Assembly (NCBI GenBank): GCA_902729315.2
Contig: LR746269.1
Location: forward strand, 9,026,231-9,090,230
DNA: 64,000 bases
Origin: Spirodela intermedia
Taxonomy: Eukaryota; Streptophyta; Magnoliopsida; Alismatales; Araceae
Direction of reading: 5' to 3'
In this document: positions 33,828 through 46,543 of the stretch, one piece after another
How the letters are laid out: the number at the start of each line of letters is the position of its first letter
Numbering within the stretch: position 1 is the stretch's first letter
Notes under the pieces: generated by a model
Database searches by the model: none
What the model was told of the DNA's origin: nothing
Seen by the model: the letters and a program-made list of their open reading frames with translations, nothing else
Translations under genes and position numbers: made by a program

Positions 33828-36800
33828 CTATTCGGGAGGGTGAATGAGGTTCTGGTTCTTCTGCGCGGACGCGAGCTCAGCAGAGAGGATGATGGAGGAT
33901 CCCGCCGCCTCCCTCAAATAGCGGACGTCTCCGTTCATGTGCCTGAGGAGATTCCGGCAGACGAGCAGGCTGACGCCGTCGTCGGAGGCCTCATCCGCGT
34001 CCCCGAACATTTGCGCGAGGAGCTCCTCCGGGACGCCATTGCCGTGGTGCGTGATCCTGCAACCAGACAGCGGCGGCGTTCTCAGATTCATTCATTCATT
34101 CATTCATTCCAGGCGAGATCGCGACGCGATGGACGGACTCGCCGGCCACTACTGACTCCATTCGGACCCTACCTGAGCTCCATTCGGACGGCGTGCAGGC
34201 TCTTCCCGAGCCGGTCCTTGGTCAAGCTCGCAGCGACCTCGAGCTGGCCGCCGCTTCGGGAGAACTTCACTGAAACCAGTAGGAAGTCCGCGATGATTTG
34301 CTGGAGCCTCAGCCGATCCCCGTAGAGGATCTCCGACAGGGACTCCCCGGTGAGGTCGTAGGCGATCTCCACGCCCTTGGCCTTGCTTGCGATCATCACC
34401 TGGCTCACCGCAGCGGCCAGGACCTCCCTCAGAGAGAACTCCACCATCTCCAGATCCAGGCAGCTGCGGCGTTCGATCGGGGGTCAGAGGATGAATTTGG
34501 CAGAGGAGGATGGAATTTGGTGGCCGAACCTGTCCGTGATGCTATCGAGGTCGATGTCGCCGAGGATTTTGTCCAGCTGGAGCTGGCAGCTCGCCGCGGT
34601 GGCGAGGATCTGCCTCTGCTCGTCAGAGAGAGGGGTCCGCTGGAGCATTTCCCTGGAGAAGTCAATGCCGGAGAGGGGGCTCCTGATCTCGTGGCGGATG
34701 TAGGTCAGGGCCTTGAGGCTCTTTGCCGTGGTCTGCTCCGACAGCCGCTGCGCGCGGAGCACCTGCTGCAGCTCCTGGCTGGCGGTCTGGAGGAAGCAGA
34801 AGATGCCGGTGACGGCGCCCTGGGCGTCCGCCTTCTTGCTGACGGAGAGCAGGCAGTTCACGTGCTTCCCCCCGCGGTTGAGGAACCCGAAGGGTACCTT
34901 CCTGGTCTCCTGGCCGGCCATGGCGTCGTTGATGGCGATGCTGAGATTGACGAAGGCATCCTGGTTCTTTAGCTGGCAGAGCGAGGCCTGCGCGCCGAAG
35001 ACCTCGCCCAAGAGCATCTTGTCGACCACCTCCTCGCGCTCCCACCCGGAGAGCCTCGCCATCGCCGGGTTCCACTCCGAGCACCAGCCGAACTCGTCGG
35101 CGGCGAAGATCGGCGGGATCAGAGGGCTGGGGTTGAGGACGATGGCCTTGTAGTCGCCTTCGATGCGAGTGAAGCGGTCCATCACCATCCTCTGCCCGGT
35201 CATGTCTTGGGCCACGAAGCACACTCCCACCACGCTCTCATGGAGGTCGCGGCTGGCGCAGGCGTTCACCACCAGGACCACCGGGCCCTCCTCCCGCCGG
35301 TCGCCGTGCGTCTTCATCTGGAACTCTACCTCCTTCTCCTCCTCGCCTGCGGAACATGACGGCCGGCTAATTCTTCTCTGACTACCAGGAGGGGAGGAGG
35401 AGAGGAGAGGAAGGAAGAAGGGGGGCCGTTATTTATTTACCCTGCAGCGCCAGGTAGAGCATCTTCCTCACGCTGTCGGCGGACGACTCCTCGACGAGGG
35501 TGAGCAGGTGCTTCCCGATGGCCTGCCGGACCGGAAGGCCGGTCAGCTGGGCGATCTTGTGGTTCCACCCGTTGATGAGGCCGTTGGCGTCCACCGCCAG
35601 GATCGGTACCGTCGCCGTCTCGATCAAGCGCACCATCTCGTTGGTGACCGCCCTCAGTTCAACCATCCCGTCGACGTTCCGCTCCGCCGGGCTGTTCTTG
35701 GCACCGCCGCCGCCGTCGACGGTCCCACGGAGGATGATCTGAAGCGAGTGGATGGCATCCATCTCGTAGTCCTTCCACGGCGAGCTCCTCATCTTCACCA
35801 CCTCGAGGAAGGCCTTGAAGGAGGACCGAGGGTGCATCCTCTTCCCGCCGCCATCACCGTCGTCGCGGTCCGCCGGATCGTGCTTCGCGCCGCCCCACCG
35901 AATCTCCGCGGCGGCGTGAGACCTGAACCAGAAGAGGATGTCCCCGGAGTTGATCCTGGCGGATGCCATCCCGCAGACGACCTCCCCGAGCTCCATTGCC
36001 CCCGGGTACCCCGCGTCGCGCAGGCTATCCGTGCTCAGGCCGGTGGAGTCCGCGTGGTACTTGCATAGCCACTCGGCGATGTCCCGCACCTGGGCCTCCG
36101 TCGGCGCCCGCCCGAGCCTCCAGACCCTGCCCCTATGGAGGAGGGCGGCACCGTCGCACCTGACCAGATCCATGATGCTGGGGCTCCGAGAGACTATCCC
36201 GAGAGGGGCGTCTCGCAGCAGCATGTCGCAGAGCAGCGCCTGCGTCCTCAGGATGCTCTTCTCCCTCGCCTGCCTCTCCAGGACGAGCTCCTTGTTCACG
36301 TGGATGGCGAACACCTGCGCCAGGAACTCGCAGGCGTACCTCAGCGGGAAGGGAACGAACCTGGGTGACCCGTGGTGGCAGACAACGAGCCCCCACAGCC
36401 GGCTTCTCCCCGGGCTCGCCGACTCCCTCCCGCCGCCTCCGTCGCCGTCCTCGTCGTCGTCGTCGCCTTCATTCACCACCACCGCCAAGACTAGGGAGGC
36501 GACGGAGCCCATGTTCTCCATGTACTGCGCGTGGCAGCTATGCGGCGCGCGCAGGGTGGAGCCGCAGAGGGTGAGCTCGCAGGGGAGTTTCTCGTCCTGC
36601 TTCACCCTCACGGGCTTCGCGCGGCAGTCGCAGATCACGCGGACCTTGTTCTTCAGGAACAGGAAGCGGGAGGCCTGAGGGATGTCGGTGGCCGGGTAGT
36701 GGAGGCCCAGATAGGGCTCCAGCCCGGGCCCGGCCACCTCCGCCACCACCTCGCCGTGGTCGTCCTCGTGGAACCGGTACGCCATCACCCGGTCGTACCC

Positions 36801-37514
36801 AGTGAGCTCGGCGACCTCCCGCACCACGGCGTCGCAGAGCCTTTCCAGGCTCCCGCCGGGCAGCTGCTGGAGCCGCGAGATGGCCTTGGCAGCGAGCTTG
36901 TACGACTGCAGCGCCCCCGCCGCCGTCATCGGCAGCTCCAACGGCCGCACAGGCTCGAAGTCGACCACCAGGTAGCCGGTGACGCGGTGCGCGATGGCGT
37001 AGAAGGGCTTGCCGGAGGTCTTGCAGTGGACGAGGATGGGGTTGAGCAGGGAGACCTCCGGGAAGCCCAGCGCCTTCCGCAGCGCCGCCGTGCTGGGGGC
37101 AGTGAAGATGGAGCTCACGTCGGTGCCGACGCCCAGCGCGGGGTGGTCGCCGACGCTAGGAACGGCGTGGCTCACCGTGGTCAGCATCTCCGGAGCGTTC
37201 TCGCTGTAGGCCACCACCGTGAAGGTCTTCTCGTCCAGCGCCAGCAGGGAGCCGAACGGCTGGATGAGCTTCCCCCTTTGGATGTGCTGCAGGTACGCAG
37301 ACACATCCGATCTCTTCTTCTCCTCCCCGGCTGCCGAAGACGGCGGCGGATGGTTCTGGTTCGCCGCCACCGTCTGCGAGTAGTAGAAGGAGTCGCCCTG
37401 CTCCTCGAAATCCGAGTGGAGCTTCGCGTCCACGGTCGTCTGGGCGAGGAGGCGGGCGCTCTGCCGGCTCCTGGTGGAGCTGGTGGACGACCGTGTGCTC
37501 CGGGACGACGACAT
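33828..37514 (-). CDS. PHYA: Phytochrome A, red/far-red photoreceptor
   Basis: Far-red-sensing phytochrome that moves from cytosol to nucleus in light. Coding exons on the minus strand are 37514-35441, 35346-34530, 34463-34173 and 34056-33828; every junction is GT-AG and in phase, giving 1136 residues. The 817-base second exon and the four-exon plan match plant PHY genes. Order: Ser/Arg-rich N-terminus (1-20), PAS (about 70-190), GAF (about 220-400) with bilin-binding C327 in R-A-P-H-S-C-H and P-A-T-D-I-P at 274-279, PHY domain with H-P-R-S-S-F, two PAS domains, and a histidine-kinase-related tail with R-H-E-I-R-S-P-L. Blocks such as [17 protein letters not shown] and [11 protein letters not shown] identify PHYA rather than PHYB, C or E. 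The usually conserved F-G-C-L reads F-G-S-L (residue 89). It is divergent from HRD1. Confidence 0.93.
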
Positions 37515-38530
37515 CTCCGAATCCCCGTTAACCCTCTCAGTCAGGGGGGAGGATTGGATTTAGGGCAGACGAGCTGGCCGCAGGCGAGGTCAGTGGGCGG
37601 AAATGGTGGCGGAAGCGCCGCCCGAGAGAAGAGCATCCAGGAATCAATCGCAGAGGCCCTCCTCCCTTCTTCTTCTTCCTCCCGCGGCGAGGTTACCAGC
37701 GGCGGCGGCGGCGCCCCGGGCTGCCACGGGACGTGCGGATCCTGTGGATCGGACCAGGAAAAAATGACGTCAGCGAGCGACCTTCTGAACCCGAGAGGCC
37801 AGCAATGGGGAACGAATATGCCCGCCCGTAGAAGATAAGAGAGAGCCTAGAGAGAGAAATCTTTGAGGGTTCATTGTGGTGGGCCCAGATGGAGGATAAG
37901 ATCACTCGAGCTCCACGTGAAGATCACCGCGTCTCGCTGACGTGGATTCCCAATCCAAGTCCCCAATATAGCTGAAAAATTCCGATAAATTAGAGTCGCC
38001 CATCCAATGGTGACGTTGCAGTGGCCGCAGCCCTATTCGACACCCGTCGTGTCCATCATGGTCTTTTTAATTTCGTCGGGTCTTTCGTTTAATAATACTT
38101 TCAAAAACATTACGTGGAAAATGCGAGGTTGAGAAGTAGCTTCGATTCTTTTATGCTGACCTCAAGCGGTTGATGCCTTTTAGAAGGATGTACAATTATA
38201 CCGTCTTCTATTTTCTTTTGGCCCAACATGACGACGGCGCGCGGTTCCTCCACGTATTTTTCATCTTACGTGGCATCCATTGATTGGTTAAACGCGAAAC
38301 TCGTGGTTCGGCAAGAATCTGTGCATTTCGATTTTCACGGAAGGCGTGAACAACAGTCGGGGTTCGGTGCTCCCACTGGGGCCCCATGCCTCCCCACTCC
38401 AACTAATCGAAAACGCACGGTGACAGTGCACCTCCTTAGCACCTCAACCGCCAACGCACCGCCCTTCCGCCCGAGCGGGGGCGGAACGGCCCCTGGCATT
38501 TCTCCGACGACTCGTCGGGGGGGGGCGGGG
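37515..38530. promoter_or_regulatory. Divergent intergenic region, PHYA and HRD1
   Basis: About 1 kb between the PHYA start codon and the pyrimidine-rich leader of HRD1. Candidate light-type sites are TGACGTCA at 37765-37772 and CACGTG at 37914-37919. No convincing TATA box is seen for PHYA. G-rich runs at about 38517-38533 could fold as a G-quadruplex just before the HRD1 leader. The leader has a long CTT-rich tract (about 38545-38640). Confidence 0.5.
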
Positions 38531-39550
38531 GGTGGAAGAAATCGGGCTCCTCTCTCCCCTTCTTCTTCTTCTTTTTCTTCTTCTCTCGTCGGAATCCGTT
38601 GCCTCCTTTTGCCTCTTCTTCTTCCTTCTCCTCTCTCTTTGAAGAGGCCTGATACGCTGGGACTGTCGGCTGCGGAGGTTCTCTCTTCTCTTTTCCTCCT
38701 TTTGATTCTCCTGGGATCCGTGCCCCCTTAAACAATCGATCCCGGCGTTTTTCTGGAGGAGTCGAAGGGTTTGGCTGGTAGATCGGAGGATATTTGATCA
38801 GTCTGGGTTTCTTATTGCCCTGGGGATTTTTTCGTGGCGCCGGATGATGTTTATCTCTCTGTCCGCGATCTTTCGTCCGTCGGCGGTGCTTGAATTTTCT
38901 CTGCTGTCTTCCCAGGAGGTCGCTGACGCTGGCTTCTATTTCGTGGATACAATACACTATACTGTCTTTTCTAACTTATTAATCGCAATGCCGCGTTTGC
39001 TCTATCTGTCCGTAGTTTTCTAGCGCGACCTATGTCGACCTTTTGAGATGGCCTGTTTATCTTTTGAACCCTGTGCCATCCCCGGTGTGTTGTTTCCTCA
39101 TTGTCGTGACTGCTATTCGCACCCTTTTTCCATGTTAATATTTCCTGTGGCCGTCAGATCTTCTCTAGGGATGTGTAGAACAGCTGGAGTTGTTCAGAGG
39201 TCGGCAATTCGCAGTTGAACCCGGTTATCACTCCTTTTAAGATCCTGACCAAGTCCACCTCGTTGATCTTCCCGACAGCTAGTAATGCCCTAATTTTGTG
39301 CACGATTTTTTTAAAGACGTCTTGATGGAAGCGTTTCTTTGTAAATACTCTTCTGGGAGATACGGTTTTCAAGAATTCGAATCTCAGAATTCCAAATATA
39401 TATCTTGGTCGATATTGGTAGATGGTGACGTATTCTTATATTCAGCTAGTGAATTAGATCCGGTTCTTTCTTGTATCTCATGCATTAAATATATTTTTTT
39501 CCACATATCACATGACTGACGTACCTTCTTTTGTTAATCTGTTGTAGGAA

Positions 39551-42500
39551 ATGATGAAGCTTGGGACTTATGCTGGTCTCAGTTTCCTTGGTGCGATAGC
39601 TGCCATTTACCATGCATTTAGTAGCAGAGAGCAGTTTTACCCTGCCATGGTGTATTTGTCCACATCGAAGATATGTCTCGTGCTTCTGATGAACATGGGT
39701 TTGGTCATTATGTGCATTATTTGGCAGTTGGTAAAGTGTTTATTTTTGGGGTCTCTTCGGGAAGCGGAGGTTGAAAGATTGAATGAACAATCTTGGAGAG
39801 AGGTGATGGAAATTCTGTTTGCAATCACAACCTTCCGGCAAGACTTTTCTGTTGGTTTTCTCGGGATGGTCACTGCACTTCTTCTGATCAAGGCTTTGCA
39901 TTGGCTGGCCCAAAAGAGGGTTGAATATATAGAAACAACTCCAACTGTTTCCATTCTCTCTCACATCAGGATCGTTTCGTTCATGGGGTTTCTACTGCTC
40001 GTAGATTGCCTTTTCCTGTACAGTTCCATTCGACCCTTGATACAAACCCGAGAGGCATCAGTGGCACTTTTCTTTTCCTTTGAGTAAGCATCTCTTTTAA
40101 TAATATCCTATGGGCTTCACTTTATGTTGCATTAATTGTACAAGAAAGATCATTTGCCGAAATTCTTTTGAATTCCGAGTTATCATTGATTCCAGAGAAA
40201 TTTAGATACATTATTTGATCTTGAAGAAAACTTTAATCTCTGATATTTTTTTGGTATTTGGCCGCTGTATGCAAGAAATTAAATTACAATTCTACTGTAC
40301 GCTGGAATCTTCAAAATATCATCGGATTCTAGTTTATTCTTGAAATAAATTAGGAAATGAACAAAGAATTCTCGCTGCAAAACCATTCTCATCGTCACCA
40401 CATTGCCGTGTTTACTAATTAACATCATTTCAATTATTTTTTATTCTGTGAGCATTTACTATATATTAGTGTACCCATAATTTCTTAGACAATAAAGTAA
40501 ATCTGAGTGGAATATACACGTAGTTGCCATGCAGCGTCGGTTTTGCTGTTTCTTTTGGAAGTTCGTGTATTCTATTATGATCAGATGTCAACCAAGGAAA
40601 AATGTCCTATATCATTAGTGCTGGTGTTATCTGTGCCATCTTCCAGTATGTTCATTTTTTTGTTGGGGTGCAATCATTTTAAATCAGGACCTCATTCGTT
40701 GAAGGAATTACTACAATTCTGTTCTTTTTCACCTTTTTTTTATTTTTATCTTTATTAGGATTAATAGTAAACCTACTATTATAGGTTATGCCTCTATTTT
40801 GGTTTGATACTTTCGGTTTTCGGTGGGGATCTTGTGCTGTATCCACTCGAGTGGAACTAGTTTGTTGGCTGGTGTGCCTAATTTCCAATTCCGAGTTAAC
40901 GAGAGAGTCAACCTGAAAAGATTCTCTAGTCAGTTCGTGGCACTGAGAACGATGGAATGTGTATCTATGTCTTGTATGTTGCTTCGTTTTCTTTTTTATT
41001 TAACGAACAAGCTGATATCCCTCCCATGTGACAAGGACTGTTGAGCACTGAAAGATAAGGCCAGAACTTCCATCTTCGTCTCCTTGGTCTGATGTCCTGC
41101 CATCGAACTGAATGATAATCGTTTTGAATGTGTGTACTTTAGCGGTTGCATATCCAGTATTTTTTGGTACAATGGTTACATTTTAAAGTAGACTTGTGTT
41201 TTTCAGACCTAGTCTTTTGACTTTCCAGACAAATCCTTAGTAAAATCAGTCTTCCCCCCATTTTCAATATCTTGTGCCCCAGAATATCAAAGCAATTAAT
41301 ACCTTCGAAACTTTTTATTCGTTGATGAGTCATCAATCTGGAACCACGCTAATTTTATACACGAACTCCACATTTCAAGACACAAATATACGTATCTAAC
41401 ATGCGAGTAACTTGTTATAATCAATCAATGTATATGCAGAAGTTGTGCCTTCTTGAAAACTTAATTTTTTGTAGAAAAGGTTTTCAGACTGTTGTCAAGC
41501 ATATCTCATTTTTTTTTCTGCCCTGCCTTGCCCTGCCCTGCTGGACTGGAGCTGCCTATACTCACCCTACTGGGATACATCTAGTCAATCTTGTTGGTTC
41601 TGAGCAGGAACTGGCTGTTTTTGCATCCTTCCATATAGAATCAGTCGTTCCTTGTTCACATTAACCAAAATCCTGAAACTGTTGCAGTTTTTTTTTTTTT
41701 TTTGTGTATCTCCATAGACATGAAGGTTATCCTCAATTTCCAAAAGAATATTTTGAAGCTTGACTGTTTGGGGTGAATTTATTTCTTTATGAAGTTTGTT
41801 TCTCTCAAGATGCTTCCAATTATAACTTTTTATATTTGGTACTAATGTCCTAGGTACATGATACTAGCAACAACAACAGTCTCAACATTTGTGAAGTACA
41901 CATTCTATGTTAGTGACATGCTCATGGAAGGACAGTGGGAGAAAAAGGCTGTGTATACCTTTTATTTGGAACTTATCCGAGATTTACTTCACTTGTCCAT
42001 GTATCTTTTCTTCTTTATGGTGATCTTCATGTAAGCAGTTCTTCCATGCATATTCTTTTATGAATTTAGATACTATGTGACTTTTAAATCAATACACATG
42101 CAGATCTTGTGTATTCTTTGATATTTGTCTTTATCCTTTTTCATGCTAGTCTCATTTTTGATACTACTTGATTTAATACAGATATATGCATGACATATAC
42201 GAAAAATCATTATTTTCATTTTAATAATGCGAGGATTTATCGATCTTATGAATAAGTTGAGTGATGGTGGACTTATTCTTCTCTTTTATTATATTTCTGT
42301 TCTTGCTATTTTTATTTGAGCAACATGTGCGCTCTTCCTTGGTGTCCGTATGACCTAGCATTCATGTATGATACACAACTGGATGGCTTAGGTACTTGCT
42401 CATGAAACCGTTGGTTTGATGGGCTTAGACCTTTGAGTTTAAGGGATGAAGAAAATGGGGAAGATGTTATGTATGAAGGTATGGGGAGCTAGCGTCTGAG

Positions 42501-45500
42501 AGGGATTCTTGAAGCATTTATGTGGGTACCTAGAAACTTAGGATTTCTTATCCGTTTCCCGATATTCCTAGTAGAACAGTCTGTTTCGTGGAGAAACCCA
42601 CAGTAAACATTGCACAACTTTAAAGTTGGCTCATAGGTTCATTTTATTTTCAGCCTCTTAATCCTTACCTATTAGTCAGTAATTTGTCTTGTTGTTCTCT
42701 TCAGTTAGAAACAACCATTTTTTGTAATTCTTGTTATCATTGCCAGAAAACTTTTGGTTTTTCTTTTCTTTGTACCCACCTTTTTTTAAGTGAATAAAAA
42801 GACACTGTAGGTTTCATTGGAGACAAAGAATTGGTTAGATGGTCTTTATGATTAATAGGATCACCTTTGTGGCTATAAACTACTTGACTATTTTCCATTT
42901 CGGGATGTTTCAATTTAGCCCTAGAAATTGATAGATGTTGATCTCTGTGTTCTAATATTCACATACAGGGAGAACATGATAGTTATACCCTAGAAATTTA
43001 CTTGATTTTTTTTTGTTTAGGCTTTGCGTACTTGACTCACAAGCAGGGGTAAGTGTGGTCTAGCTGAATATTTCTTACCAGGGACCATGATGAACCCTAC
43101 CCATATATTCTAATTTATTAAATGCCTGTTTTGTTCCTTTTAGAACCAATGTCTTTTATTGAGGAAGTATCTTAAATTGAATTTTTCATTTTTTTCAGGA
43201 GCTATCAGGTACCACTACACCTGATACGTGAACTCTATGAGACGTTCCGGAATTTCAAAGCCCGTATTGCAGATTATCTCCGATACCGGAGAATTACATC
43301 AAATATGAATGAGCGTTTCCCAGACGCAACACCTGAGGAGCTTAATTCGTGAGTTCTGTTTTAGTTGATGAATTTTTACTTCATATTCAGTATCGTGAAG
43401 TGCTCTACTGAGGCTTTTTCCTAAAAACAGAGGCGATGCAACATGCATCATATGTCGCGAGGAGATGGTTACTGCCAAGAAATTGCTCTGTGGACATCTA
43501 TTTCATGTGCATTGCCTGAGGTCATGGTTGGAGAGACAACATACCTGCCCGACATGCAGATCTTTGGTTATCCCTCCTGACAACGTATCTCATGGATCTG
43601 GGAGACAACAAGCAACACCATCTCAGAGTCATCATTCTGGTAAATCTTATGATCTACTTGTTTCCATGGTATATCTACTTTTACTATTACTGTCTTGCCT
43701 AGAAGGGTATACATATGTGGAAAGGTCTGGACCTTTCATCTCCTATCTCCTGATGAGTACTCGCAGCCTTTTCCAAAATGGTTGCCCCTTTTCAAATAAA
43801 GATGTTTGCCAACGAAATTAGCTACTTTCAGGTTGAAACTTTGTCAGTAAAATCATACTGTCATTTTTAACAGGGAATTCATATTATTATATGCTTGGAT
43901 TTTCATCCTGAAGGATCTGTCCTCGAAACAGATAAAAAGGATGTAAAAATTAAGCAAATAGCAAAATTCTCAGAATTCAGTATTATTGCTCGATAGCTAC
44001 TCCTGCATTTTAATATAAATGGTTAGAGTTGAACTTTGGTGTGTTAAATCTGACTGATGGACGATTAGATTATCGAAGTTCAGGAGCAGTTCAGATGTTT
44101 TTGGTGTGAGATGAGCAATTCTATTCATCTATCTATGGTTAACATCCAGTGTGATTTTTTGCTGAAAAATATCCTGCCCCCGGTGTCCTCAACTTCTTTT
44201 AATGGGTGTGCCATTTTTAGGATGTTCATTGAAGCCCAGATTTGTAGTGACAATTATTCATGTAGATGGTGATGACCTAAGGACATCTCTATATATCTGA
44301 ACAACAAAAAAAATACAATTATATAAGTCTAGTATCTTCCTGCTATTACAGTGGTATTTTCTATGCTCATAGCTCTGTAACAAGATCATTTTTCTCAAAT
44401 GTAGGTTAATATTTTTTCAACTGTAGGTTTTAAAAAGCTGACACCAGCATAGGCAAGGAGGACATTGAAAGAACACCTCTGTATTGGAAGAAGTACATGG
44501 GAAGCAAAGAAATGCTATATCCCATCTATGAAAAGTCCATAATTTTTGGAGGCCAATGATGAGTCTTCTAATCTTTTTAGCTATAAGATGATCCTACGAT
44601 CAGCGAATTAAGGAGGTCCAAACCATTCAATTGAGGACAACAACTGCAGGTGATGATTGGGAATAATTACCCTGGTGGTTATTTCTTTTTTGTTTTTGAG
44701 TAATATGCACAAGAAAAGTTTATTGGGGTAGAGAAGACTCCAAGGTCATCATTACCGCTTAATTCTCTGCTGAGGTGACTGCTTATACCATTCTCCGCTG
44801 AGGTTGATTAGACAAGACCGTCAGGCACATTTCTGTGTGTGCTTGTGTTGAGTTAGGGTTGGGAGAAGGGGATGGGTGTGGAAGGTTTTTGTTTGTCTTT
44901 TTTCATGTAGTCTTCTGGAAATCTTCTAGAAGAAGCAAGAAGGTCATTTTTTTTCATGCTGGTTGTGAGCATTTTCGTTGGAAGTTGGAATCAGTGGTTT
45001 TATGGAATATCTGCTTATTTACAGTAGTTTGTTAGTTGGTTTGATGGAATTTCGAAGGAACAGTATGTGCCTGAATCCCAACGGATCAACTGCTTTGAAG
45101 AACGAGTGCACGCCTGCACTCATACTCCGTTGGGTTTTATGAATAAGTTAATAGTCGACACATATTTCTTCTAATGATGAAATTGGGGAGAGCATGATGC
45201 TATTTTACTGTCGCTTCTTCATATGTTTACCAGAACGTCAACTTACGATTTATGAGGCACTGCTATGTGTGGCTGCATCGCGTTTCACTGCCATCTGGCG
45301 TGCTCCCTCTCTTTCTCTCTCTCTGTGGTGGAAATTTTCTCGACTGTTTTTCATCATCTGATTGTATGATTTAGAAACCTTGGTGATTAAACATGTTTAA
45401 CTGTGAACAGGATCTGTGGCGGCAGAAACATCCAGTCGGGGTACCCAAAATGCGGAAAAGGTCAGCTTGAGTCCCCATGAGGTCAGACTACAGGCTGCCG

Positions 45501-46543
45501 ATTCTGCTGCTGCTGTGTACCAGAAGTCATTCAGTCATCGTCCTGTAATAAGGTTCGTATTTCGTTGGTGTGGCCTGCCTTAGTTTGACTCTTACTGCTG
45601 ATTTTTGTGCTGTTTTTATTTTGATGGTTTCTTTCTAATTTTAGCCTCTCTCTATCCAAGGGAATCTTTCGCTTTCTAATAGGGGAGCCCTCTGGACATT
45701 TTATCTGCAGATTCGGGACGTTAATTTCCGTGTTGAGAGGCGGTCGTCAATACATTTTCATGTTCTGTTTTGGAGTCATATTTCATATGCGATCATCTGG
45801 GCTTATAAATAATTTATTATTTGGCATGATGATGATGATGATTTTCTTTTTACCATATGCCCTCTGATTAATTTTACATTAGTGGGAATATCACTATCAA
45901 ATATGTAGGGGGGAGGGGGTGGTGCCCTTTAAGCAACATCTTGCTTGAAACTAGTTTCTCACTACTTGCTTAAAACAGGGTTTTCACGTGTCGAAGGTGA
46001 GCAAGCCCCCCTGCCATTCGGGTCAAACTTATGTTCACCTGAGATTCTAGAGAAATTTTTTGTCCATTGATCTGGCATGTAGTTTTTTTTTTAGAGTATC
46101 GATGTGTGAATGCGAGTCGCGCTACGACGGATGACCGAATGCTGTTTCCCCTTCCCTGTTGTCCTCAGGTCTTTGAACTATGGTTTGCGACCCAAGGCTG
46201 GTAACCAGCGACAGGCCATGGAATTGGCCGGGGAGGCGACCCCTTCCCAGAGGGAGCACCGGCCGCCATCGCCGCCACCTCTACTGGTGGGAACCGAAGG
46301 TCTCCAGCAGCAGCTTGAGGTGCGTCGATCGCCCAGCGCTTCTTGAGTGCATATTGAAATGTTTGAATCGATTGTAAGTTGATCGATCCACTTAAATAAT
46401 CGCCCATGATTCAGGCTCTCCAAAGACAGATGGAGCTGTTGCAGCGGCAGATCAGTGCAGTCGCTTCGATCCCGGACGCCAAGGGGAAGGTGGTCGTCGG
46501 CCCAGGTTCTGGGCAGCTTGACCATGGCCCCAGCAGCTGCTGA
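39551..46543 (+). CDS. HRD1: ERAD-associated E3 ubiquitin ligase HRD1
   Basis: Multi-pass ER membrane RING ligase that ubiquitinates misfolded proteins in ER-associated degradation, normally with SEL1L/HRD3. Seven coding exons: 39551-40083, 41854-42030, 43199-43348, 43431-43639, 45411-45552, 46169-46319 and 46415-46543, all GT-AG and in phase, 496 residues. Exons 1-3 encode the hydrophobic transmembrane region with conserved A-E-V-E-R-L-N-E-Q and A-L-H-W-L-A-Q-K-R-V-E-Y-I-E-T-T-P. Exon 4 encodes the RING-H2 with ligands C292, C295, C307, H309, H312, C315, C326 and C329. The tail is Pro/Gln-rich and ends in a short coiled coil (L-Q-Q-Q-L-E-A-L-Q-R-Q). A start at the adjacent second Met is equally possible. 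An acceptor at 39546-39547 implies a 5' UTR intron whose donor I did not fix. Confidence 0.92.

Larger units (their letters stand above)
27132..34748. repeat. Right copy of a large direct duplication (about 7.6 kb visible)
   Basis: Nearly identical to 1-7583, with the offset moving from 27131 to 27165 at the GA microsatellite. By eye I find fewer than about 20 single-base differences, mostly between 3890 and 7460 in left-copy coordinates. The left end of the identity is hidden by the window start. The right end of the left copy is at 7583, inside PHYA exon 2. Confidence 0.95.

Noticed and set aside
1-34748. Assembly duplication of two haplotypes
   Set aside because: Not fully excluded, but the left copy ends within a diverged pseudogene rather than continuing collinearly, which an uncollapsed haplotype would not do. 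Long-read support at 7583 would settle it.
36531-37838. 435-residue plus-strand open frame
   Set aside because: It is antisense to PHYA exon 1. Long antisense frames are common in GC-rich exons, and the minus-strand PHYA reading is unambiguous.
39154-39372. 72-residue minus-strand open frame in the HRD1 5' region
   Set aside because: It looks protein-like but matches no family I recognise and lies in the probable 5' UTR intron of HRD1.
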